A DNA stretch of 64,000 nucleotides from Certhia americana (GCA_018697195.1 CM031878.1:5347271-5411270), one strand, 5' to 3'. Positions 1 to 13,159 are shown, counted from the first letter of the stretch. Notes: generated by a model from the sequence alone, not told the origin. Program-made: numbers and translations.

Positions 1-175
1 CCTTCCTTCCTTCCTTTCTCACCTTCCACACTTTTTGCACCTTTCTGCCTGCCTGCCTGTCTACCTGCCTGCATCCTTCCCTTTTCTTATCCCTCTCTCC
101 ACGGTCCATTCCATCATCCCCTGTACCTTTATTTCACGCTTTTTTTTTTTCATCATTTCTTTTCTCTTCACTTCT
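1..175. repeat. Pyrimidine-rich low-complexity tract (CCTT/CTGC type)
   Basis: The window opens inside a tract made almost only of C and T on the plus strand: CCTT units first, then CTGC units near 46-72, then mixed CT and T-runs to about 170. It is probably cut by the window edge. A few GCACC and CACCTTCCACAC words interrupt it, and the same words occur in the large pyrimidine tract at 26.4-26.74 kb. It carries no coding signal. Confidence 0.8.
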
Positions 176-883
176 CTTTCATCTCAATTTTAAATAAAAG
201 TGAAATCCATCTTTTATCTCACTAAATAATGTTTATGTTTTCTATCCAGAAAATAAATGAGATCTATTTAAATCACATTTTAGAAGAATATTAACTCTTC
301 TTGTAATGGTAACAGTGAGTAGCACATATTTATTTTTATGAAGGGGCACACAGTGTTTTTCTAGAACACTGATAATACAGAAGAGGAAGTTGGGAACTAC
401 TGAAATCTTGCACTCATCATAATGGGAATAAACTAGTAAGTCACTGAGAAAAGAAATGCTTTTTCACATTCTTCCTTGAAGAGCCCTAGCACCAGGTGCA
501 GTTTTCAAAATATATAAGGCATCAATCTGCAGAAAGAGGTGTTTCCTCCCAGAGAAAAATATCCAGAGATCTACCACACCTCAAATCTTCAAATGTACTT
601 TCTTACCTGTTGAGGTAATATCATTAATATCAGCTGACATGCTCCTTTTTTGGGCTATAGTACTGCCAGCCTTATTGAAAGGAAGGCTACAATATAGGGA
701 TTGAATCTTTATAAACTTCAGCAAGAGAGAACAGAATATGCTACTTCTTCTGCAGTTCTAGGCACTACACAGTTTATGACATATCTAGAGTTTGGACAGA
801 ACACCGGAAATCACAGCTATCATGGACATCAACTAAGAAGTTGAAGTTTAGCATGTGATTTGTTGTGTACTCCAGATTTAAGA

Positions 884-930
884 CAAACAAACAAACAAAC
901 AAAAAGCAAAAACAAAAAAAAAATTTAGAA
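884..930. repeat. (AAAC)n and A-rich simple repeat
   Basis: Tandem AAAC units run from about 884 to 903 and are followed by A-runs broken by single C or G. A second A-rich run lies at 976-1000. Both have A and C on the plus strand and almost no T, like many tracts elsewhere in the window. Confidence 0.85.
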
Positions 931-2701
931 AGCTCCATGTTGTATGATGATAACTTATGAACTGAGAGATATGGGAAAAAAAATAAAACAAAAAAAAATT
1001 AGAGAATCATCTCTTAATCAATTCTACATCTTTATAACCTAGTATATTTTACCAAAAAACATGTTTTCAAGGGGATATTTCAAAATGTGTGTATGAAGGT
1101 ATATTCTGTGACATATTAAGCTCTGAACTGGACTTCCAAAACTCACATCAAGAGACTTATTAAACTTCATATAGCCTTTGGTCCTGTTATACAAATATGA
1201 AGTCTTTCTTCCTTTTACTAGGCTTAGATGGTGTTCTGTTACTTTTATGTTTCTGTTTTTAAAATTGTTAAATGGATGCCAATAATAATTATTTGTGTGT
1301 CTGGTATATGTTGATATTTTTAGTACATTTGCTCTAAAGATAAGCAGATGGGGGGTTATTAAATTCTATAAAACTATATGTTTTAAAGAAATAGAATATG
1401 AAGGCAGCTTGAAAAGTCATGCTGAGCTGGCCTCCTTTTTAACTGGTTCAGAACTCTGATACTTGAATTGTTGGTAAAATATTTTAATTTTTTTTAATTG
1501 CTTACAGAATCTTATGGTCTTAATAAATTAATTGAGCTGTGTCAGATGCTTTTCTTCATTTTCATTTACTTCAGAAACAAATAACTGCCAAGCTATCTAT
1601 CTTCAACTGAAGTCAAACAGTTCAATAAAATAAAAAAAGAACCCCCCCTAAGAAAACCCAAGAACAAATCCACCCAAGAAACCCCGAACTGCTAAAAATT
1701 CCTTCTTATGATAGTCACCCTGGATTGTCATTCATCTTTAATTTCACATATCAAGTCCATAACATGGTAGTCAAATTTAGTCTTTCTCTCTGTCTGTCTT
1801 TCTGTGAATCTCTTTGTTCACGTTACAAACACAGGAGCAGACAGAGAATCAGTCATATTCTTAGAATGTGTTTCTGTTCTTTCACCCTGAATACAACAAC
1901 ACTTCTAAGGAAACATTTCAAGGCTCCATGAGCTTTAGGAGGAGAAGGGCTGAAGGGCATGCTGGGCAAACAGCAATAAAAACATGCCAAACCCCAGAAG
2001 AACCCACTGTGGTGGTTCCTTGCTTTGACTCCTCTGAAAGTGTGTTTAGGGTGTTTTATTTCACAGCCATCACTCAGGTTGTGGCAGGTGGTGTCAGCAC
2101 ACTGTTCATCCATTTTGTTGCTATCACTGCACAATATACTTCTAATAAGAAGGCAAAATTGTCAGGTGAGGTGGCAGGGAGATAACTAAGTTATGTATTG
2201 GGTGTTTGATGTGATTATTTTAGTGTAAATATGTACATAAATCCTTGACCTGGGACTCCTACTGAGAGTGAGTGGAGGAATAAAAAAGAGATAATGTACT
2301 GATTCTTTCACACAAATGTCGTTGAGTAAGGTGAGAATGACCCTTTTTTGCAAAATTCTGGTTTAAAACTCTTATATAATCTTGAAAAGTATATCTAGAC
2401 TCCTAAAACTCATACTGGACATGGCATTGATTTCAGGATTGCAGTATAATAGAAATATGGGCAAACTTCCCAAAGTTTTATACAAGAAACTATTCAGGGA
2501 GTCCTATTTAAAAGTTCTTTTAACTATTCTTTAAGTCAAATTTAAGATTTCTGATTAAAGAAATAGAGAGACTCTTGTAAAGAAGAAGCTTTAGCATATT
2601 GCGTATTTGTGGCTTGTGCAATAATTAAAGGAAGGATCCTGGAAAATTCTGCTTGTGTTACAGCATTTGGACCATCAACAAGTCAGAGCACAGAATGGAG
2701 T

Positions 2702-2775
2702 TATTTTTTTGATTTGGTTAGGTTTGTTGTTTCTTTGTTTTGTTTGTTTTGTTTTTGTTTTTTTTTTTTTCTTTT
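2702..2775. repeat. T-rich tract with G interruptions
   Basis: A T-rich stretch with TTTG and TTTTG units ends in an uninterrupted T-run of about 15 followed by CTTTTCCC. It is the complementary-strand version of the A/C tracts seen elsewhere. No retrogene or SINE body could be recognised beside it, so I cannot call it a retroposon tail. Confidence 0.8.
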
Positions 2776-3540
2776 CCCATGTAAGGCAAGAACACATTAA
2801 TAAAAGCAAATGGATAAAGACCAGAAAAGAATCCAGTGTAAATGAAAAGGTAGACAAGAATACACTATATATTTTCAAGAATTTTTTACACAAAACCTGT
2901 CATCTGAATCTTAATCATTAACCTACTTCATTCTGTCATGAACTGAATATATTGATATCTCAGTCTATGCAGTTTATACTCAAGATCTTGAATATAGTAT
3001 AATTTTTATAGACTATCTGTTTTTGCTGTAAGAAACTCATTGTGGCTTGAAGTAGCTACACTTAGAGTCTTAATAACCGAGGGTAAAGAACTGAGCAGCA
3101 TTATGCTCTGAGTTATAGGCCAGTAAAAGAGTATAACATGTTTTGAGGACCTCAAGGTAGTGTTGAAATCCAAATCCTCCTCTTCACTTCTGCTTCTTCA
3201 TGGAAATCCCAGGAAATTCTTAGTCATTTACTAAGTTGGACAATGAGATGGTGTTAGAGCTTTACCAGTCAAAAGGGTGCTAGAACATGAGCCAAACACA
3301 GAAAACAATCGCTATTGTGCTAGGAGGGGAATATCAGCAAGCAGCTAAGGATTTCTGAGAATAAAAGATGCAGGGATATACTTAATTCATTTAGGAAAAA
3401 GTGTACCAATTGTGTTCATGAATGGAGCGATTCTGCTTTAGTCTATCTTATTCCTGATGAAATTCTTGTTTCATCCAGGTTAAACTCTCATTCTTAAAAT
3501 ATTGATACATGGCTGAAATATTTTCAGTGCAAGACAACAC

Positions 3541-3665
3541 ATAAAATCATTATTTAAACAAAAATATTTTAATATTGTATATAATACTTATAATATTTAT
3601 ATAATTATTAAAATATTATGAAATTTTATCTTAGATATAATATCAATAAAATTATTATCTAACGT
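3541..3665. repeat. AT-rich island
   Basis: About 125 bases consist almost only of A and T, with repeated ATATT, TAATATT and TTATAAT words. DNA of this composition can unwind easily and is typical of matrix-attachment regions, but composition alone is weak evidence and many neutral sites look like this. Confidence 0.5.
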
Positions 3666-5804
3666 GCCAGAACCATCCCCCCCTCAGCTTTTATCAATTA
3701 ACTCAAATAAATTGCTATATTTTTATTAGGATTTTCCAGTTCACCTTATTGCATAAGGTACATTATGAAATGGCACATCATTGAATAACATAAGAAGAAT
3801 ATTCTAGAGACTTAAAGAAAGAGTGTTCACTTGTATTAAAGTTCCTAGACAATTTCTAATTCTTAGCTAAATTTATGGATTATATTCTGTTATGGCTGTG
3901 GTCACTATGCGCAAAGATCACTACATGGTTGGATCTCTGGGTTTGGCCAACGTTTTCCCAAAAATGCAGCTCAAAATCTAAAACTTGTTTGATATACTTG
4001 GAAAATACTTTCTGCCTCAGTTTCTGATTTGCTAAAGGAATGTCATAGCCTTTTCGTCTGTGACAAGAGAAAATAATAATGTTAATGTTCTTTATGAATA
4101 CTTCTAAGATCTATGGATAAAAATATTGCATATATATCAGTTTATTATAGTTTTGAAATTCTAATAGTATTAAGAGATAATTTTTCTGTGTAGTGAATGG
4201 ATGGGAGGACACAGATAATGATTTGCCAATCCAGAAAAAAAAGAGCAAAGTAGCCCATTATCTGTATTTTCATTTGATAATAGGATGTCCAGAGAGAACA
4301 AAGAAAATTTAATCAAGTAGGGACCATGGCCTTTTATTTTCATGAACTTTGCTTTGAAACAGAATGGAAACATTCATCTTATTTTGTTGGTATCAGCCCT
4401 TTCCAATGTTGCTAAGAATAGTTGAATATTTCAACTTAACAGGATAATATCAATATTAAAAGATAAATGTTTCCTTTTCATAATGTAAACCAACACCACA
4501 GGTCCTCTAGTATCCAGAGAAGGTAGGTGCAAGCTGAATTAACCTGCATTAAAACAACTCAATAAATCAAATATTTAAAGCTCTCTGAAACTTTTCAAGA
4601 TTAGCAGTGCTTGCAGAAATCACATTTAAAACATGTGCCAATGAGTCAGAGTCAGGATAGATATACTGAGATATAAGCAGAGTCTTCTGAGCTTGTATTT
4701 ATAATTATTTTACTTGTGAAAGAAAAAATTCTGGTTATCTTTTTTATAATTAAATTTTGTGTACTGACCTATTTCGAGGGAAAGGCAAGGGAAAAAAATT
4801 CTATCCACCCTCATCTGCTGTTTCTTGGATACAAGCCAGTCTTTAAGACTTACACTAAGTCACAAAGCAACAGAGAAAGGACAAACATGCCCCCTCTCTT
4901 TGCTGATTAGAGGATCCCTCATAAATGCATTCCCTGGACAAGTTTTATAATAGACTCATCCACTTTGTGTTCAATTGCAAATTCAATATCTAGTACTATT
5001 AGGTGTTCTATCTGTTGAACTTCATCGTGTTAACCATTTGGTAATAGACTGGACACAAATGACAAAAATAATTGTACATATTTCTTTAAAGTACACATTG
5101 CAACTTGGGATTTTAGGCTCAGAGGTTGTTTTCTTTTTTATTCTCTTTTATGGTAACTTCTTGGTAGCAGCAAAGGATGAACAAATACATTGTGTGCAAA
5201 GGCTGAGTCAATTAGCAGTAGCTGTCGTGTATTGAAGTGAAGTTGTTTAAAGTGAGAATATTCTAAATGCAGAGAGCTGTTAGAGTTGGGGAGAATTTCT
5301 GAAGTGTGTTTTAGCTCTTTTGCTCAGTTCTGACTTCAAGCATGGACCTTGTCAAAGCAGCAGAACGGCAACGTGGAAGGAGTTCTGTGCCTCATTTCTT
5401 AATCCTGATGAACCAAACCTACCCCATTCCTCAGACAGAGACAGAGAGTCACAGGGTCACATCAAGCCAAACTGTACAGATCAATTCTGCAGAGTTTTCT
5501 AAAAGCATAACCTTATATCCTGTAAAACTCAGTTCTCTATGATTCAGTCTCCTGAGAAGGCGGCTCCCACTGCCTCCTGCAGCCCCACTCACGGTTGGTG
5601 CTAAGCCTTATGTACAGCACTTCAGAAACAGGTGAGGAGTGGGCAGCTTGTGGAGATAGAGCTGCTTTATGTTCAAACAGATTTTGCTTCAACATTTTTT
5701 CTCCAATAAAGCACCCAAATAACTTTAAAGCAAGACCCACCCATTTCTGTTTGATTTTTTCAGATCCATGGCTCTGAACTCCTTGTGTGCTTTGCCCCAG
5801 CTGC

Positions 5805-6260
5805 ACCCGGATGCCTTGCAAGTTCCTTGTTAAATGGCTGATGGTGCACACAGAGCACCATCACTGCTCTATCAGTGGTCCTGTTAATGGGGATTAGGCA
5901 GGCAAATTAGTTACCACAAGCTTGTGCTTTTCAACATCCATCACTGAAGTTTCCAGCTTAACAACCTGTTTTCTACTCAGAAGATCTTGCCCAGGCATCC
6001 TCTAGTGAATAAATGTGTTTATCACAGACATTTTAAGCGGGCTGATGATGCTGTTCCAGACTGGGAGGCATCATGTCCTTTTTGAGACTCTAGAAGCTTC
6101 TTACACACATGCATGTGCACAAATAAAGTTCATTCAGTGCACCCTTTAAGCAGACAAATTAATTAATAAATCATTTTTTCATGAGGAATTATGGTGATAA
6201 GGACATCAAAAGCTCAGATAATATCTGCTCCTGTGTAGAGCTCTTGAAGAATGACTTTTG
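5805..6260. promoter_or_regulatory. Candidate conserved noncoding element
   Basis: This block has high word complexity and no simple repeats, in contrast to its flanks. Short frames are interrupted, so it is not a credible exon. It contains AT-core homeodomain-type words (TTAATTAAT near 6157-6170, CAAATTAGTT near 5903) and an AATAAA-like word near 6120. The idea that it is a conserved regulatory element is inference from texture only. It could equally be ordinary unique DNA; an alignment to other birds and to crocodilians would settle it. Confidence 0.3.
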
Positions 6261-8077
6261 GCCTTAGTTTCTTCTTCTCTAAAAGGACTGTTAACTGTAA
6301 TGGCAGACAGAAGGGATTGATTTACTGATATTTACAGCCCAGCATACGTAAGCCATAAAAAAAATTTCATCCTTTTGTCATTACTAGTTATTAATTTTAT
6401 TCTTCGGATACAAAATAAATTATGAACTAAAGAAGCAACTACTTCTGATGAAAAGCTGGAACTGAATTTTTTTTTCACTAGTATGGACCAAGGTTAGTGC
6501 TGAATCTTACCTAAAAATTCAAAGGGGAAAAAAAAGAAAAAAAGAGATTGCTTTAATTTAATACAAATGGGTTGCACCCCTTTTTACTTCCTTATGTACT
6601 GAGAGAAATAGAGGCTTTGATATATATTCCCAAACCAGGTGATAGGAACCCAGAGAGATGAATCAATCATCCATGATTTCCAGTCCCGTTTTCTGGCTAT
6701 AGTGCAATGCATTTGGGCAGCCAAACTTTGCAGAAATTCACCCATTGCTGAGAGTCAGGGCAGCCTGTAGGAGTCAGGAAGCAGAGTGGATAGCCAGCAG
6801 CCCTTTAGGGAGACAGCAGACCATGTGTCAGGTGTCAGGAAAACATATTCCTCTATTTTCCTACCCCTTGAGTCAGCTATATTTCACAGCTCTGGTGTCA
6901 ATGGAAAAGCTTAATATCAACTGTACTGGAAATGCAGCTTTCCAATTAATTTATGTTGCTGAAATATAACTTTTCTTTTTCCTTTTTCTTTTTCTTTTTT
7001 TCATTCACTAGGAGTGGAAATTTGATCACACGGTAGGTATGACAGTGATGCTAACAATATGTTTATTATTAGAAACATTGAACTGAACCATTATGCTAGG
7101 GCCTGTCTGTTGTGTGCAAACAATAACCAACATGATGTCATCTACACATCACATGAATGTGCTTTTCCACAGTTCATCAGTAGAGAAAGACATTATCTTA
7201 TTCATCCACCTAGTTAAGTTTTGGCTGTTTTTCCCAATATTGTTAGCACCAGTACCAGAGGTGCTATGAGAACTTATAAATATTTTTCTTTATACATAGA
7301 GAGATAAGGCCTACAGGGGATGCTAGCAGAGATGTTTGGAATTTGTTTTTTGTATGAAAGAAGGAATTTAAATATTTTGTAGATTGTTCTGAGCTATATC
7401 TCAATTTACATGTGAGGCTCTTTCCCAATAAAGTCAATATTTAAGTAAGGGAGCTAAAATAATTTAATTTTCTTCTAGAAGAATTGCTTGCTTATGTACC
7501 ATTGTTGACAGAAACTGTATTTAACCCCATTTTAATGGGACATATGGGTATGAACAAGTCTGGCTTATATCAATCCTTCATAAGATGCATCTATGTAATG
7601 CAGATAACTTTTTTTGTGTGTGCTTTGTGTGTACTTCGCTGCCAAAAGGAAGAAAAAATGTCATTTCAGAGGCTACTTACCTAATCTAATGCAGTCATTG
7701 AAATTACATCATGTGTTAATTTCCGTACACCTTCCTATTTCTCTTTACTTACAAGAAAGGAAATGTATAAGCAATGGTTTATGTCCTGAGCCCATCTGCT
7801 ACCTCAATGAAGACCAAGAAAATTTCATGTCAAGAGTGTTTTTGTGAACTGCAGTTTTGCCAGTGACTACCCCAGTAATTTGTCTCTCCTCTCTTCTAAG
7901 GGAAGAGATCTTGGCAAGAGATTTTTTCATTCCAGATTTTAGATATAAAACACTGTAAGAAATACTTAGGATTATCAGCAAAATTGACATAATTTGAGAC
8001 CCAACAACAAAACCTTCCGCATTTTTATGCGTGTTTATCTCTATGGCTGGAGTGGAATGGCATGGGGAGAAAAGGAT
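6261..8077. other. Unique noncoding DNA, no gene seen
   Basis: The stretch is AT-rich and holds short C/T-rich runs near 6970-7000. The longest frame is 77 codons, with no recognisable product. No transposon is recognised before the CR1 3' end at 8078. Confidence 0.7.
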
Positions 8078-8345
8078 GACTATCTCAGTTGAAAGGAACC
8101 TGCAATGATGTCTGTCAAATTCAGGCCTGACCAAGTAAAAACGTATTGCTAACGGTGTTGTACAAACTGCTCTCAAACATGGGCAAGCTTGGGAACTGCC
8201 TGCCTCTTTAGGAAGCCTGTCCTGGTGTTTGACCATCTCCTTGGAAAGGAAACATTTTCTTATATCCAGTCTGAACCTCCCCTAGGTGCAGCTTTGAACC
8301 ATTACCACATGGTCCTGTCTCTGGATACCACAGAGATGAGATCAT
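8078..8345 (-). mobile_element. CR1 LINE fragment (3' end, 5'-truncated)
   Basis: Read on the minus strand this is the last few hundred bases of a CR1 non-LTR retrotransposon. Recognised landmarks, written as they appear on the plus strand, are the near-terminal block that begins ATCTCAGTTGAAAGGAACCT (about 8081-8100), the AGTCTGAACCTCCCC block (about 8268-8282) and the CAGCTTTGAACCATT block (about 8288-8302). They occur in the order and spacing usual for the 3' end of this family. The copy is truncated at its 5' side near 8345, the common outcome of incomplete reverse transcription. Substitutions and small indels show that it is old. No intact coding remains. The boundaries are by eye, and the exact CR1 subfamily needs a library search. 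Confidence 0.85.
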
Positions 8346-8543
8346 CATGTTCATAGCGGGTTTTAAAACACAGTTATAACTGTATACAACCAATCCCTCT
8401 GCAGAAATAAGAATTATAAAGCAAGTGCTTTGGTCCATGAGTTCTGTGAGAAGAATTAAGCTGCTGTTTCTTATCTTCAGAAGACCAATATTGTCTTAAG
8501 TGTGATGGAACATTTTGCCTTGGAAATATTTATTTCTTCAGTG

Positions 8544-8580
8544 GTGTGTGTGTGTGCATTTGTGTGTGTGTGTGTGTGCG
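8544..8580. repeat. (TG)n microsatellite
   Basis: Alternating TG runs for about 37 bases with one imperfection (GCATT near 8556-8560). It is a normal dinucleotide repeat and a likely length polymorphism. Confidence 0.9.
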
Positions 8581-9054
8581 TGAGTCTATGGGTGTGTGCC
8601 CTTGAATATCTTTTTACATTGCACTTCAAGATTTGATGACTCCAAGTGATCCTGCTATTGATTCAATATTAGGGAAACAAAGAGTTATTAAGTGATAACC
8701 TGTTGGTGTATATTTTTTGCTCTGTTCATATAAACCAGTGGAGCAAGATCAATTTACTCTCCAGTTGAATTGCTTTTCTTGTGGGCACCTAAAGCATACG
8801 TTAGAGATCAGCTTCCAAGAAACAAATTTATTTTCCTGAAATGATGGTCTTTATTGGCAACATCTAGTTCTTTTAATTTTACAGTTGGTTTACCAGTTAT
8901 TATCTCTGTTTTCATGAAGCATGAGAAAAATGCTAGAACAGTTAAATGTGCTTACCATATAGTTTGTGAATTAGTGACTCCTTAAAATTGGCAGCAGATG
9001 TGGAGTGAAACTGCACTGTCAGTTCTCTTTTCTCTCCCCCCGCTTTCCTCCCTG
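8581..9054. other. Unique noncoding DNA
   Basis: No repeat family, gene or strong motif is recognised between the TG repeat and the more complex block that follows. Confidence 0.6.
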
Positions 9055-9780
9055 CAAACCCTGGGAAATCATTTGCCTGGCAGAGATTATCAAGGTGCCA
9101 TCAGCATGTCACAATCAGCTCACACAGTGGTATCAAATATTCGTTTTTATTCCTGGCCCCCTCGTTTGGCTGTGACAAATATGAAAAATCTGAAACTTGT
9201 GGAGGCAGGGGAGGGGGAAGGAAGGAAAAGCTACTCTGATGCTTTTCTTGCCCATTATGCATTTGATGGAATGTGCCTTTTAAATGACTTGTACATCTCT
9301 TCTCAGGTGTGCTATGGGCAGAGTGGCAGCAATTGCCAGCGGTGACTAAGTGAGAAGTGACACTCTCTGTCTCTCTGAGGGTTTCTTCAAGTCCAGTTTG
9401 GAGCCTTTCATTACATTGCAAGAATCCATTAAGACAGAAACAAGGTTATTCCATGAAATGTTTTTGTGACTAAAGAGGACATCCAGCTCTTTAATCAGTG
9501 ACAGAACATCTACTCTGACAAGACTGAGTGATACAATGCGCTTGGCTAGCACCTTTGCAACTGAAGGGGAATATAACTCACAAGGACAGACAGTATTCTC
9601 ATTAAATTGCCATTGGTTGATTCATCAATGCTCCAGTGGAAATAATTATTCTGTATATGTTTGATGTAAATGTCTATGTCAAATGAAACCTCATTTTGTA
9701 TTTTGCGGATGTCTGATCCATGATAATTTGGCTAATGCCTTCAGGTCATGAGATAACTGTCTTCTCCCTTCAGTTATGAC
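9055..9780. promoter_or_regulatory. Candidate conserved noncoding element (large)
   Basis: About 725 bases of balanced, non-repetitive sequence stand out from the AT-rich, homopolymer-rich surroundings. There is no transposon signature and no simple repeat. An open frame of 115 codons crosses the first part (8998-9345, plus) and a 106-codon frame lies opposite, but neither has recognisable domains or credible splice boundaries. I read both as chance frames. The block includes several AT-core words (CATTAAG, GGTTATTCCATG, TAATTTGGC). Enhancer-like conservation is inferred from texture only. Confidence 0.35.
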
Positions 9781-9863
9781 AGGGGCTGCAGTGAGAGTCT
9801 AAGAGTGATTTGGAGGAGATAAATACACACAGATATACACAGACACACATATTTATGTATAAA

Positions 9864-9898
9864 CAAACAAACAAACAGATAAACAAACAAGAAACAAA
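9864..9898. repeat. (AAAC)n simple repeat
   Basis: Tandem AAAC units with one GATA and one GAA interruption. On the plus strand the tract contains almost only A and C. Confidence 0.85.
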
Positions 9899-11050
9899 CT
9901 CACCACTGTAAATTCAGTATAACACGCGTGGATTTTCTTTGCCCCCATTTGGGTGTGCTAGTTTTTGACTAGAACAAACAGAGAGTAATTTCTTTGACCT
10001 TTACAAAGTCACCCTAGAATACCTGGCAGACAAAATCTCATCCCAAAAATATCTTTTTCAGCAAGATGCTGGAAGTCACCATGGGGGAAAGAGGTGCTGT
10101 TGTATACTTAGATGTGCCAATACAATGCTATATAAACACATAAAAGGCTACAGATTGATTTTGGAGCCCTAAAGAAAGTGAAAGTCGGAAGCACAGTGAA
10201 GTACTGCAGAATTATCCCAGAAACATTGAAGCCTCCCTGAATAGGTGTGATTTAATTTCATTCTGCCTGTTCCAGGAAAAAAGGAATTATGCTTCACATA
10301 TATAGAAAAATTATTACCCATATAATATTGTCTAATGAAAAATGGGGGAATAGCCAAATAGTGTTCATTTATTCTCACTAAGAAGGTAAAAAGACACTGA
10401 TTAGTCCCCTTCCATACTAAGGGAAAGATTTAAATAGATTAGATTTTGGAGTTCTTACAATGTTGTTGGCTTCTTCATAAGCATATAATCTTAAAACAAT
10501 CTAATTTTTTTTATGTAAAATCAAGATTCTTAGTCATTTAGATAATTGTTAGTGATTAATATATCCTTGATAATATCTAGTTGTATTTTATTTTATGAGC
10601 AAGACCATTGAAATCAAAAGGACCAATTACTAGATAAGGAAAAACCAACTGTTCATTAAAATCTTAAGAGTTTAGCCTTTCTTTGTGTGTGTCAGAAAGT
10701 CATTAGGAGGAGAAGGTGAAAAGAGAAGGATAAAGACAATGAGGAGTATCAACTGAGATGATTTCAGTCTTTTTTTGCTTTTGTATTATTTGAAATAATG
10801 AAAACAACTAACATTAAAAAAATAGTAAGGAAATTGAGAGAAAATAAAGAAGACATAGAAATCAGTGACTACTAAGAACTGTTTGTTTTTTTTTCTTTCT
10901 GAGAGAAATAAGATAAACAAATGTCTTTCAAACGACAGAATCAGAACAGTTTTGGTATCTCAGAAGATAATGTTACAGTTTTATAAACTAACCTGTAATA
11001 AGTAAGAAAATAAAATAAATTAAAAAGTAAGAGAAATATCAAGAAAAGAG

Positions 11051-11112
11051 GGTTTTTTTTGTTTAGTTTTGTTTTGTTTTGTTTTGTTTTGTTGTTTTGG
11101 TTTTTTTTTTCA
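11051..11112. repeat. (GTTTT)n / T-rich tract
   Basis: T-runs enclose about five tandem GTTTT units, followed by GTTGTTTTGG and another T-run. The composition is T and G only, the strand mirror of the A/C tracts. Confidence 0.9.
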
Positions 11113-13159
11113 GCAATAGCTGTTGTATGGGAGAAGAGGAAAAAATAGGCCAAGCTTCTCTAAGACAGTTCTGAGGCAGTTTACTACCTGGAGTGGACAT
11201 TCTCAGTTCATAAACAGTTGGCTTAGAAGTATATATTGTCTTTAAATCAGAGTTCAGATTGCAATTTCACACCAGATTTTAATTTCCTAACCTTCTTTTA
11301 AAGAATGTTGATATGGAAAAAAACTCAGATCTCACTTTCTCTAGGTATGGGAACTAGAAGATGCCACTCCAAAGTCCAGTAGCCCACTTGCACTGTTAGT
11401 CCTGGGAGCTAAAGAACACTAATTTGGGAAGACCTCTGTGCTAATTACTAATTCTCTCAGGGGTAATTTTGATGATCTGTAACGTTCGGGATACATCCCC
11501 TTTATGGCATGGTGCTCAGCTGCCTTCTCTTTCCCGTTAGTTACCTGCTGTGGGGCAACCAGCAAGGCTATGGACCATTTCTTGTCAGCAGAGATGTGTC
11601 TGAGGGAGAAACACAGACACAGAGTTTAGGGCTTGATCTTACTAAGGGCAACTACAACAGCAGTCTACAAATACTGAGGGATTTTCCTTTGTGATATCTC
11701 AAGAAAGGCAATTTCCATGAATAAGAAGCATAAAAATTGAAATACTTAAACTTTGCCTTAACAAAGACATGGTAAAAGAAAACATCCCAAGTCGAAAATA
11801 TGTCGAAGCAGCTTCCTTCTTTATGCTTCTGTAATCAATAGAGAAATCTACTGTTCAGTACTTTATAAGATGACTCTTAGCCAGGAAAAACATAGGGATG
11901 GATTTTTGGTATAGTTTTTCCTTCTTCATCTTAAGAGTGAAAGTGTATTGTATAGCATGAAGAGTAGTACTGTATCCTTCATTTAAAGAAGTTCATCCTA
12001 AAAAAATATTTATTTTGTTTGTCAGCTAGAAAACTATAGCTAGACACATAGAGACATTGAAAACACATTCCACTGAAATTCCAGTATACTTTAAAATACT
12101 TTTAAGATGATCCACTATTTTTTTCTCTATAAATCATGTGGCACATAATGAGTAAAAGTGGTGTATCAGAGGGTGAAGAGCTGGCATTTGTTGGACAACT
12201 CTGATAATGTCAGTAAAAAATAAGGTGGCAAGGAAGCACAACAGTTTTATCATTATGGAACCAATTATATCTCTATGCTATATATGTGCAAAGTATAAAA
12301 ATGAGGAAAAACCTTGCCTCAGAGAATTTACTGCCAAATAAAGTATTGATACAGCTAATTGGCAAGTCTTTGTGTATTAATGAATAAAATAAACATTACT
12401 GTTTATGAATGTGCATGTATTGCTGATGGATAGATAGTTAGAGGGATAGATAAGTGGCAGTATTTATACACACATTCACACCAACACACATATTATATCA
12501 GACTGTGGCTTATATCTTTTTCTCAACTCCTAATATCATCTCTGTGCATGAGACAGGGATCTTTGTCAGAGATTTATTCTGCAAATTAAATGAGCTATAG
12601 CCTCTTCCCTTATTTTAATGTACACTTTATTCTCAGAGCCATTGCTATTTAAATTTGTTCCTTAACACATGCGGTTCACTTTATTTTACTTTTACTGTGT
12701 CTGGACTATTCAAAACTGACACATATAAAAAATAGTGCTGTTTCCCTGAAATAGCAGTGCCTTTGTATGTGTGAAGCTATAAATAAACACTGGCAGTTAA
12801 ACTTCTGTGCTTTTAAACTTTAGCCTCTTTATCTCTGTCACTGTTAGAAGCCCCTATCTGGTCTGCCTTCCTTTTTTGCTTATGATAAAATGCTTATGCA
12901 GCAGTAATCAGTCTTGGAGGCCTAACCTCCTTTCCATTTCTTTCTTTCTCTTTTAATTTCTGAGTTGCAGCCACTAGTTTCATTGGCGTCTCCTGCAGCT
13001 TGGCCAACAAATCAAAGTAGTAAATGTTTCTTCCAGAGCCAGTTTCTCCTCTCTCCAAGCCTTCTGTGGTTATCAGTCACAGACAAATAGTGAATACACT
13101 GGCTTCTTCCCCTCATTTTCTATTTTCTTCAGCCAAACCATGGTTAAAACCAGGTCACA

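Larger units (their letters stand above)
176..5804. other. Unique AT-rich noncoding DNA, no gene seen
   Basis: No frame longer than about 105 codons occurs and none resembles a known protein. The stretch holds A-rich or T-rich simple tracts at about 884-930, 960-1000, 1625-1690 and 2700-2775, and an extremely AT-rich patch at 3541-3665. I recognise no transposon here. DNA around 4.9-5.25 kb is of higher complexity, but I cannot assign it a function. Confidence 0.7.
9781..13159. other. Unique noncoding DNA with simple repeats
   Basis: The stretch contains (AAAC)n at about 9864-9898 and a T-rich (GTTTT)n tract at about 11051-11112. The block at about 12540-12990 is free of simple repeats and could hold a constrained element, but nothing in it is specific. 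No gene is recognised. Confidence 0.65.
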
